Source: Bradyrhizobium nivariense (lineage in GTDB: Bacteria; Pseudomonadota; Alphaproteobacteria; Rhizobiales; Xanthobacteraceae). Taken from it: a DNA stretch of 64,000 nucleotides. A program made the position numbers and the translations under genes. The notes beneath the pieces are model-generated. The model made no database searches. It saw only the letters and a list, made by a program, of their open reading frames with translations, and was not told the DNA's origin. This document shows, in pieces, positions 44,501-49,753 of this stretch (positions are counted from its first letter, which is position 1; every line of letters begins with the position of its first letter). The DNA lies in assembly GCF_029846715.1 (NCBI RefSeq), contig NZ_JARVWW010000010.1, positions 176,957 to 240,956 of the forward strand, read 5' to 3'.

Positions 44501-47026
44501 CACGGTATTCGACGTCGTCGAGGTCACGGTCTGGACCAGGCTCGTGACCGTCGATCCCGCAGAAGTCGTCACGGTCTCTGTCCGCGTTCCGCCCGAGGCA
44601 ACCACGGTAGCATCGACCACCGTCGTCGCCATGGTGCTGCTGCCGTCGACAAGATCGACCGTCGTTCGGGTCAAGCCGCCACTGACGACCGTCGACGACG
44701 TGACATGGCTGACTGATCCGTCAGAATTGACATTGGAGATGACGTAGGTCGCAGGCCCCGACGCGCTGGTTGTCGAATCGACCTCTTTCTGGGTGGTCCA
44801 CCCGCCGCCCAGTTGGTCGCGCAGGATCGTGACGACGGCACCGCCCGAGGCCACGACGGTCGTCGTGGTAGTCGCATTCAGCTTCTCGGAGTTCGACGTG
44901 CCGGCGCTTGTCAATTCGCCCGTCGAGGTGATTGCACCGGCCGAATAGTTGACCAGGGTCTCCGACGTCGTGCCGTTGGTGGACGAGGAGATATTGTCGG
45001 TCTGCAAGGTCAGGACGACGCCGCCATTGTTGACCGTTGCCAGCTCCTTGGCGGTCGTCGTGGTCGTGACGCCGCTGCTCACAGCCGAAGTGACGAGTGA
45101 ATTCAGGATGCGCTGATGATCGACGCTGCCGTCCGCGTTCGAGGCCGTGTTGGCGGTCGTGACCGAACCGTCCGCATTGGTCGTTGTCGTGTTCGTCACC
45201 ACGTAGCCATTGGCATCGGTGGCCAGAGTGACCGTGGCGGCCGTGCCGGTCGTCCCGCTCGTGGTCGTATAGGTCGTCTGACCGTCGATTGACGAGCCGT
45301 CCGGCTGAGCCACGTGCGTGGCGTCCTGGTTGAGGTTGATCGAGGCGATGCCGAGCGTGGCCAGCGACTTCGCCGTCCGCGTGCCATCGGCGTTGGTGAC
45401 CATCACGTAGAATTTGCTGAAATTGGCATCGCCCGAATCCAGCGCGCCGTCGTGATTGGTATCGAAGACATCGAGCAGCGCCTGCATGTCAGACTTGGCG
45501 CTCGGATCCCAATCCGTGAAGATGGCCTGATTCGCCTGGGTCAGCTGGCCCGTGCCGGTCGAATCGTAGAACAGAACACCGCTGCCGGTGCCCGCCCATG
45601 CCGTCTGGTTCTGCACGCCGCTGCCCGTCGAATCGAAGAAGACGTTCGATGACGATAGCTGGGTGATGTTGATGCCCTTGCCGGAGAGGTCGAGCATGAC
45701 CGGCCCGATGCTGGAGTCCCCGCCTCCGAAATCACCGCCATAATCGGAATAGCCGCCGGTATCGGCGCTCGCCACATTGTAGCTGCCCTGCGAAGAGTAG
45801 CCGTAATCATTATAGGCCTGCGCTTGACCGGACCACGGGTCGGCCGCCGGCGCGGATGGCTGAACGTCTGCGAAATTAGTGTCCCCTGAACCGAGATCGC
45901 TGCGCTGAGTACTCCCACCCCAATTCGGCGACGATTGAGGATCAGTAATGGGCGAAGACGCCTGCCCCGACATATAGGTGTCAGTGACATCACTAAACGA
46001 GCTGCCGGACTGGCTGCCGAGCGACGTCGAGTTGTCGGAGGGGAGATAGCTCGGCTGGGACCAGCTTGAGGAGTTCTGAAGGTCTGTGAAATCTTGGCCG
46101 ACAGTACCGTAAGTTTGGTTGGCGGAGCTAACGACCGATTGATTCAACGCGACCATGTCGTTGAGTCCGCCATTCAGCTGGTCGGTCGCAATCAGATCGG
46201 AGAATTCTTGGCCTTGCTGAAGATAAGAGACCCCAGATGTTGTCGGCGCCCCGGTTGGCACTCCGTTTGCGGCATCCGGCGACAGAACATTCGGCGAGCC
46301 GGAATTGCCCGATTGAAGCCAACTCATCGCTCCCAGGGATGTTTCTGCGGCCTGCGTCTCGTTGACGTAGGCGACGCCCTGAGGCGACGAATCGGGACCG
46401 CCGGCCAGCGCGACCTGGTCCGATCCTCCTGCCATGGCAATGTCATATACCGCCGTCCCAGCATTCAGCCGGTTTTGAAAGTTCACACCAGGGATGGCCT
46501 GATCGGACGGTCTCTCATATTGGGTCAAGGCAATCTGTTGCGCATTGTAAGCCGCAGTAGACTCTGCCGGCGACGATGCGTCCACATTGTTGAACTTTTT
46601 AATTAGACCTTGATCCTGCAACTCGTGAATGGTGAATTGCGAGGACGCGTCAAAGGCACTTCCGTTGGGATCCTGCCCTGACAAATAGTTTGAAAGATCG
46701 TCCTTCCTTGATTGCGTTGTCCATTGAGATAGTCCCACACCTGTGCTGTTGCCCGGCGAGTTTGGATACTGGCTTAACGTGTACATCAAATCCAAATTCT
46801 GCGCATCCGGCTGATACGCCGTGCTTTGTCTCTCCACCTGAAGCGGATTGAGATTGGGGTCTTCTATCAACTGCCCCCCAATCACCTGCGCCGCCGCGAT
46901 CGGTGGAAGTCCGGCATCGGTATAGGTGTTGAAAAGCTGCATCGCGCGGATGCCAGTGGGCGTCAGCTCGCCGTCAGGGGTCGTCAGACTTCTCGTAAAC
47001 TGATCATAAGAGATCGGACTGGCCAT
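35507..47026 (-). CDS. Giant SLS-repeat surface protein, predicted type I secreted
   Basis: A 3839-residue protein without an N-terminal signal peptide. Rough layout: phage-lysozyme-like domain (30-150; GGQLIEDPNLNPLQ, GVGLSQWT); Gly/Ser linker; FG-GAP/calcium-loop segment (440-530; VMLDLSGKGINITQL, DTNHDGALDSGD); DGS-T-T repeats (about 560-2010); DUF4214 domain (about 2070-2220; IANEIYRTLLGRSMD); beta-rich linker; AIDA-type strand-loop-strand repeats (about 2410-3625); and a C-terminal unit with HIDLVDIAYNSSTTLSF and DGHGGTLIGDPP, the style seen at the end of rhizobial type I substrates. No autotransporter barrel is present. GAGG inside the preceding gene's end serves as ribosome binding site, three bases of spacing after its stop. 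Neighbouring HlyB/HlyD and heptosyltransferase genes suggest a glycosylated type I-secreted adhesin. Whether the lysozyme-like part is active is unknown. Confidence 0.88.
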   Translation of the reverse strand: MASPISYDQFTRSLTTPDGELTPTGIRAMQLFNTYTDAGLPPIAAAQVIGGQLIEDPNLNPLQVERQSTAYQPDAQNLDLMYTLSQYPNSPGNSTGVGLSQWTTQSRKDDLSNYLSGQDPNGSAFDASSQFTIHELQDQGLIKKFNNVDASSPAESTAAYNAQQIALTQYERPSDQAIPGVNFQNRLNAGTAVYDIAMAGGSDQVALAGGPDSSPQGVAYVNETQAAETSLGAMSWLQSGNSGSPNVLSPDAANGVPTGAPTTSGVSYLQQGQEFSDLIATDQLNGGLNDMVALNQSVVSSANQTYGTVGQDFTDLQNSSSWSQPSYLPSDNSTSLGSQSGSSFSDVTDTYMSGQASSPITDPQSSPNWGGSTQRSDLGSGDTNFADVQPSAPAADPWSGQAQAYNDYGYSSQGSYNVASADTGGYSDYGGDFGGGDSSIGPVMLDLSGKGINITQLSSSNVFFDSTGSGVQNQTAWAGTGSGVLFYDSTGTGQLTQANQAIFTDWDPSAKSDMQALLDVFDTNHDGALDSGDANFSKFYVMVTNADGTRTAKSLATLGIASINLNQDATHVAQPDGSSIDGQTTYTTTSGTTGTAATVTLATDANGYVVTNTTTTNADGSVTTANTASNADGSVDHQRILNSLVTSAVSSGVTTTTTAKELATVNNGGVVLTLQTDNISSSTNGTTSETLVNYSAGAITSTGELTSAGTSNSEKLNATTTTTVVASGGAVVTILRDQLGGGWTTQKEVDSTTSASGPATYVISNVNSDGSVSHVTSSTVVSGGLTRTTVDLVDGSSTMATTVVDATVVASGGTRTETVTTSAGSTVTSLVQTVTSTTSNTVTRTTSSDLTDGVTLNRTSVDQTVTNSGGSVTTSTDRSANNTLLDQIVTSQTPQSSGGLVTSAVTSQLDNGAFIVVDNRTTTISNAGGTQTTTIVDNSANGTQRSKSINSTTLGSAARTTTIYGNGDGKITQYETVTVSSGTTTDTAELLNGNGSLKGEVVTTTTSGGLAKTIKIDSTGSGTVAAPVFDHITTDNTTTSAGTSTETVTHFGSSTSYKIDQSQIVVTSGGLETIVSSAFVASSLASAGTWDQVSTDLTTISAGGALSETLTVTDGAGHTLETVQTNTAANRQLVTRTTALGTTGLVKQVETVTLQNNGTVQDQSVNFDQQGDVLGATLTTTTADGLVRTVKTDIQGQTAAVYSSSGLAFDRTTTATTTINSDGSRSTTANTTSQNGTLLSTSTTSATANGLTATTTLNPYATTHYATKTTAATTLNADGSSTQSVTDYSYNATKIDSTQTVTAAGRLGSTVSYDLDGDGVTDRSTTDMTTVNADGSRTEVVTDYTGTTTGTVRDVTTVHSGIIVTSAGLETTITRQSNGSVATYQSETILPGTDGSTTDTTDYFTTSGGALLLRTIATTNATGLTKTVATAVNGDTTADFSTTDATVLNADGSRTETISSSNKSGLLDETVTITSGNGLSITTKVDANGALNGSSPIFNLVTTDNTVLNRTDGSRTETVSTFNANGGMTTQTVTTVSADKQTISANRYFNETGTISTVDQTETTQTQANGSIVDTLTSYDSNHALLGTIVKTASGNGLSVQMVYKNGAGTTDDTQSETTTYDSNGDGGRLIDWEDTDVVNATTLKTSVKTQISGNAQTKLTTMVLTGALSQLLAQNATVTTNDSVAIDDFGNTTETVAVTTSGYQGIGDTQTIVTSANGLSTTSTVTLAGQSAALIQETKVTALDGSKTDTTTYFNSSTPSFIERQDIVSTSFDGRTISETSYRDYDGSQYNIVTDTFVKNADNTTTETRTGSGSFGSIGFTQTITTSTNADASKTVTTINYDPTGWLTVGQIVADVSGNGLSKSFVYDTTGLETLANLNSAATAILNGGSLPSSLLSTDIVASDITTLNVDGSKTEAMTTAYGNSFANLRSESIKTTSANGLTTVTKVDNNGNGIFNQVDTTTVGPDGSKTEVSTYYGDTTATANTILGINTYSVSANGLVSTLANSQGVTDTTVVLPSANGSYEWSRTVVANSPEAVSGVRSGTASHIIDANGIDTWTVSDGYTRTRTITIDVATEKQDVAIANEIYRTLLGRSMDNSETQHLINFIDAGRLDRVGLANGILLTTGYQSNYGVPGPTPGTFYWYGFDVTAAFQNAFGRLPTALEMGTFGQFVHDQAPTPSELANMAVAVAQYAADRGAEDNRTLVDGNQDLVSTAPQWINPASKIVSLTTSGTYAYSGQWLEDGNLAAGTGGVAVTVNGNSNVVLALNGSNLTLNGYNNAVDIPGVTATINAFNAAITVEDGGIATVSGNNNQIAQVGPTSLTLTSGTGDQIFVGSGSTLSGFAYTSASPITQASNATITIGPNVGTYTDPAQIIGNNDLIYVETGAYVEVSGSNEIINVLGSGTAVVFGSVSSSQIVDGGLIQVASGGSASNTTILSGGDLAVFGGASVTGVTLQSGGYFEIGSGFTESSFVVPDGGILQVDSGGTVSGTTVSSGGMLILGSGAIANGTIFTSGSYLQISAGYTLSNYTASNGVTLDVGSGGTVNGATVTSGNAITVANGGVASNVSVNNGGSLTLYGAVDGASAVAGANVTIGNGGVLSLSAGQSLQGGAVQNGGLLALYSGGTANGTVVSSGGAIEVFGGATTSNLTLTSGAVYYVGSGASLSNTTVSAGQTLGVTSGASISGTTVSSGGVLELFGGTATSATIKAGGQLLIEAGATQSGYIVSSGVVEGAFSGAVVSNVTVNSGGELDVWGTVNGATSSNGTVFVGSGGVLNLASGQTVNGGAVLTGGTLVVSSGATAGNTLVSSGGQLTTYGTVSGASIVSGGNATVAGGTFTVTSGQTDWNVSVTSVGKLVVSSGATVSNTVVDGGGQLIVDGTVVNASIVSGGAVVSSGGLLDIGGFSVSGVTVSNGGTLLVDSGGVGANVTVSSGGTLGVYNADLAGANILSGSVAVISAFGEIDVGAGQTVSGVKVAGDGLLTVASGGSAVGTVVSSGGTLELFTGASATGTTVSSGGIVAVGAGDTLTGYTIASGTTLEVLSGGTTNGAIVSSGGTLEVFGGGNANSAGFTPGSYLEIVGGVTSGYSTNANCTLEVGSGETLNGATINSGTALDVLYGGTLTNATVSSGGTLVADGAVFGVNQVAGGTVSVGAWGNLNVLSGQTVRGVSVANAGAMVISSGGVASGTTVAAGGQLLINGVASGANVAAGGSVVVSSGGTLNVLSGQTDQGVLVVAGGTMVVSSGGTAINAAVSSGGVATVSAGGTDSGTSVYAGGAEIIRSGGKATSTTVGNSGTETVSSGGTASGGTVTSGGQAYVLSGGSVVGDSVLLGGTLTVSSGGVASGTQLLGNQVVIGVASGTVVLGGPHNGEYVESGGTAINAIVSSGGTEAVYSGLASGTTVYAGGVEFELAGGTVSATQLKGGTNQVSGTANSTIVSSGGLEMVLSGGIANAATVLSGGIERILISGTAKNTTISSGGAEVVSSGGVASGTIVSSGGSVTVSAGGIDSGTKVYAGGSEIVSSGGTATSTTVAGTQSVKSGGTTLGAVVSSGGSQIVLSGGSASGTIVSSGGTETISAGGIASSTYVSAGGLLYVSSGGVASGATVGAGTLEVASGGSVGASVGFTVSAGGTLTLDSSQAFTGSISGFGQPEHIDLVDIAYNSSTTLSFAEAASNTSGTLTVSDGVHTAHVTLLGQYVTAQFTSATDGHGGTLIGDPPIHQAATVAKESSGFEIDRTSSESEALTPIEKFLRSAQSDIAIPGPGGRSFLSEWFDFATSHQPPGGASNSGVQLETDLSRLISAIAGYEGAGAGPDPAALSQTSQSDTTVQRQLAAAWHG
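36140..39790 (-). repeat. Strand-loop-strand (AIDA-type) repeat array
   Basis: Within the giant gene, about 3.65 kb encodes roughly 60 imperfect units of about 19-21 residues built on GGTxxNxTVSSGGxLxVxSG. These match the autotransporter passenger strand-loop-strand repeat that BAHT enzymes glycosylate on serine. Near-identical DNA blocks inside the array make it prone to copy-number change and to assembly error. Count is approximate, made by eye. Confidence 0.8.
41000..45340 (-). repeat. DGS-T-T repeat array with DxDGDG-like loops
   Basis: About 4.3 kb of the giant gene encodes around 30 degenerate units of 40-55 residues. The recurring block reads TTxNADGSxTETVTxY, then a Gly/Asn segment ending in LxxTVxxTSANGL and KVDxNGDG. 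Some loops resemble calcium sites (YDLDGDGVTDRSTTD). It is unlike classic RTX nonapeptides (GGxGxDxUx), which I did not find in it. Periodicity is read by eye only. Confidence 0.65.
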
Positions 47027-47029
47027 TCG

Positions 47030-47692
47030 TCAATTCCTCGTTCCGGTGACGTCGAGATAGCGTGTGCATCTGGCTTCCAGGTCCGGGCGCGTCGAATACT
47101 GAACCACGAACTCCTCCAACGGAGGATGGAAGTCCTTTAGAAACTTGAAGCTCGAAATTCTGTATTTCGTCTCGTAGGCGATTTTTCGCGGATCGCGAAG
47201 AATGCTCGTATCGGATCTATTTTTTCTGAGGTCTTCTGGCGAACTGAAAGCAGACGTATCAATCTTGTCGATCAGAGCCTGGTATTTCGCGTAGAATCTC
47301 GCGTAGATGAAATTAGAGCAATCATGGTTGAGCCCCCCCTCTGCACGAAGTGCAGGTGAGTTTGGATCGGTCTTCGATTGCACCTTTTTCCTAAAATCGG
47401 CATAGATGGCCCCAAGGCCAGTTTCAATTCTGACGCTCGCCGCCACCATTTCTTGAGTTTTTGCGTCACGAGATCGCAGAGGATTGTCAGCGAAACTGGG
47501 CGCAGCTAGTCCGGAACATAAAAGTATCGAGACGATCAACAGCCGAACGCCCCGCGCCCAGCGCGTTCCTATCCAACCTGCAAGGGTCTCTAGCGGCGAA
47601 GGCGCGTGATCTACAAATGCTAGGACTACCGAGAGCAGAATCATGGCCACACTTCTCGGGGAGGATCTTTGACTCGTGGCGAGAGCGCACAT
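47030..47692 (-). CDS. Exported protein of unknown function upstream of the giant gene
   Basis: A 220-residue protein with a hydrophobic segment near residues 50-66 (LLIVSILLCSGLAAPSFA) that could act as a signal with an Ala-X-Ala site. The mature part is charged and may be helical (EGGLNHDCSNFIYARFYAKYQ, EAYETKYRIS-type), with cysteines at the DCSN and ARCTRY positions. GAGGGGAG five bases before the ATG at 47692 supports that start; an ATG 16 codons later is the alternative. It ends three bases before the giant gene, whose ribosome binding site lies inside it, so they are coupled. A decayed copy of its C-terminus lies at 47778. I recognise no family. Confidence 0.6.
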   Translation of the reverse strand: MCALATSQRSSPRSVAMILLSVVLAFVDHAPSPLETLAGWIGTRWARGVRLLIVSILLCSGLAAPSFADNPLRSRDAKTQEMVAASVRIETGLGAIYADFRKKVQSKTDPNSPALRAEGGLNHDCSNFIYARFYAKYQALIDKIDTSAFSSPEDLRKNRSDTSILRDPRKIAYETKYRISSFKFLKDFHPPLEEFVVQYSTRPDLEARCTRYLDVTGTRN

Positions 47693-47777
47693 AAGCTCCC
47701 CTCAAGCTTGGACCGAACGCCCAAAATCAAGCTCAACATGCGTAGATTGGGCACAGGCCATCTGATTGACCATTAGA

Positions 47778-47850
47778 TCAATTCCTCGTTCCGGCTACGT
47801 CGAGCCAGCGCAAGCACTTGCTAGAGTGTCCGGGCTGGCAGAAGTGATAA
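47778..47850 (-). pseudogene. Relic of a second copy of the exported-protein C-terminus
   Basis: The minus strand reads FCQPGHSSKCLRWLDVAGTRN then stop. The real gene ends STRPDLEARCTRYLDVTGTRN. The bases around the stop (GAACGAGGAATTGA) are the same in both. It has no start and no upstream homology, so it is a leftover from duplication or recombination between this gene's 3' end and the LuxR gene. Confidence 0.55.
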
Positions 47851-47938
47851 GAGCTCGCCCAGATACCTCATTAACCAGCAATGCTATCTGCGCGTCACCT
47901 ATCAGGTCTGAGAGTTGCAATTTGGAAATAATGTGATC

Positions 47939-48187
47939 CTATTTGCTGTCGGCGCCAACCGAACGCGACAGCGGGTTCCCGGCTGCCGGCTGGATCAGGC
48001 CGAGTTCGATGGCCTTCACAGCCGCGAGCGTGCGGTTGGCCGCGCCGAGCTTGCGCATCGCGTTCTTGATGTGGAACACGACGGTGTTCTCGCTGATCGA
48101 GAGAATCCGGCCGACTTCCCAGGACGACTTCCCCGACGCCGTCCAGCTTAGGCAGGCCTTCTCCCGATCTGACAGTTCGCCGAACAT
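47939..48187 (-). CDS. Solo LuxR-type helix-turn-helix protein
   Basis: An 82-residue protein that is only a LuxR/FixJ-type DNA-binding domain: LSDREKACLSWTASGKSSWE, then ILSISENTVVFHIKNAMRKLGA. The N-terminal autoinducer-binding domain present in most rhizobial LuxR proteins of this sequence type is missing, and no coding trace of it is seen upstream. The ATG at 48187 has GGAG about ten bases upstream; a GTG at 48208 is an alternative. Its place between HlyD and the giant gene suggests local control, as inference. Confidence 0.75.
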   Translation of the reverse strand: MFGELSDREKACLSWTASGKSSWEVGRILSISENTVVFHIKNAMRKLGAANRTLAAVKAIELGLIQPAAGNPLSRSVGADSK

Positions 48188-48304
48188 TTCGCAAAATCTC
48201 CACAACACCAATTCAACATCATCGATGGGCCTGCTGCCGATTGAGGCAGCCTGCCCACCGCTCTTCCAAGCATCCTGACGACCTCTAGCATCGCAGACCG
48301 AACA

Positions 48305-49753
48305 TCACCTCTCGCGCAAACTCTCATGCTTGTACCGCATCAGCGGCGATAGCAGATATTCGATGATCCTTCGGCGGCCCGTCTTGATCTCGACGGTAAC
48401 CGCCATGCCAGGCTCGACGTCGACCATCCGGTCGTCAACCCGCATCTGCGTCTGGCTGAGCGCGATATGCGCCACGTAGAGGAGCTCCTGGCCGGCGGGC
48501 TCGCTGGTCGCCGCGAGGTCGCTCGGCTTTTGCGCGCTGGCGCCGCCCTGCGAGACCGGCCGATCGCGCGCGACGGCATCGCGTGAAACGCTGGTCACGC
48601 GGCCATCCAACAGACCGTATTTCGTGAAATTGAACGTATCGACTTTAATTTCGGCTTCGTTGCCTTCGCGCACAAAGCCGATATCCTTGTTGGCGACCAT
48701 GGCCTCGATTTCAAGTGTCGACTCCGCCGGCACGATGACCATCAGGGTCTGCGCGGGCGTGACGACGCCCCCGACGGTGTGAATGACAAGTTGTTGCACC
48801 GTCCCGTCGATTGGAGCGCGCATGACCTGGTCGTGCAGACGCCGTTCGGCCTTGACGCGGTCTTCTGCGAGTTGCGCTACTTTCTGTTCGGCGTCCGCGA
48901 GATCCGACGACAGCCCACGAGCGTAATCGGCCCGTGCCTGATCGAGCTGGGCGACCAGCGATCGCTCGGCCGCCTCGGCCTCTACCGCATGGTGCTGTTG
49001 CACCACCAATTCATGGCGCTGCTCGGTCAATCGCATTTGCGCTTCGAGATGCGCGATGCGATTACCGTATTGAATCTTCATGGCCTTTTCGCGAATGTCG
49101 GCCGTCTCGATCAGGAGGGGCAATTCGGCCTCGATCTTCTCGACCGTCGCGGAAATGCCATCGACCTCGGCACGCCGCTGCGCAATCTGCTCGCTCAGCC
49201 CGTTGACCTTAGCGATCTGTTGCTCGGCCTGGGCAACCATGGTCGCCCGCGCCCGCGCAACCTCATGGGAGGGAATGTCGGTTGGTGGGGCGAAGCCAAC
49301 CGGCCGCAAATCACCGGACAAGCCTGCGGTCAAGGCTGTCAGCCGCGCCACATCCAGCCGGGCGCGCTGCAGCTCTGGCAGAATGCGATCGCGTTCCGCA
49401 GTGCTGGTCGTCTGATCAATCTTGACAAGGACATCACCCTGCTTCACCCGATCGCCGTCCTTGACGTTGATGGCGGCGACCACGCCTGTTTCGAGAGGCT
49501 GCACCTGCTTGACACGGCCGGTCGGCACTACTTTGCCCTGCGCGGTGGCGATGACATCGATCCGGCCCAGGCAGGCCCAAGCCACTGCAATCACCAGAAA
49601 TGCGGTCATCGACGCTGCAACGGCACGCCCTAGAGGCGAAGGTGGAGTTTCGACAATTTCCAGCGCTGCGGGCAGAAACTCAAGCTCGTTCCGCCCGCGG
49701 AAACGGGGGCGCAGCTCAACGACCTTCGCTGCTGTTGCCTCAGCCGACTTCAT
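48305..49753 (-). CDS. Type I secretion membrane fusion protein (HlyD family)
   Basis: A 482-residue periplasmic adaptor. One transmembrane helix near residues 45-62 (AASMTAFLVIAVAWACLG) follows a short cytoplasmic N-terminus. The lipoyl half-motifs IATAQGKVVPTGR and VVAAINVKDGDRVKQGDVL, a long coiled coil (about 110-290) and the returning MRAPIDGTVQQLVIHTVGG with barrel domain complete the HlyD plan. The ATG at 49753 overlaps the HlyB gene by 14 bases. It should couple the exporter to a TolC-type outer-membrane channel that is not encoded here. Confidence 0.9.
   Translation of the reverse strand: MKSAEATAAKVVELRPRFRGRNELEFLPAALEIVETPPSPLGRAVAASMTAFLVIAVAWACLGRIDVIATAQGKVVPTGRVKQVQPLETGVVAAINVKDGDRVKQGDVLVKIDQTTSTAERDRILPELQRARLDVARLTALTAGLSGDLRPVGFAPPTDIPSHEVARARATMVAQAEQQIAKVNGLSEQIAQRRAEVDGISATVEKIEAELPLLIETADIREKAMKIQYGNRIAHLEAQMRLTEQRHELVVQQHHAVEAEAAERSLVAQLDQARADYARGLSSDLADAEQKVAQLAEDRVKAERRLHDQVMRAPIDGTVQQLVIHTVGGVVTPAQTLMVIVPAESTLEIEAMVANKDIGFVREGNEAEIKVDTFNFTKYGLLDGRVTSVSRDAVARDRPVSQGGASAQKPSDLAATSEPAGQELLYVAHIALSQTQMRVDDRMVDVEPGMAVTVEIKTGRRRIIEYLLSPLMRYKHESLRER

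Noticed and set aside
35507..47026. Classic RTX nonapeptide repeats (GGxGxDxUx)
   Set aside because: I looked for them because of the type I exporter. The repeats are SLS and DGS types; no tandem RTX block is visible.
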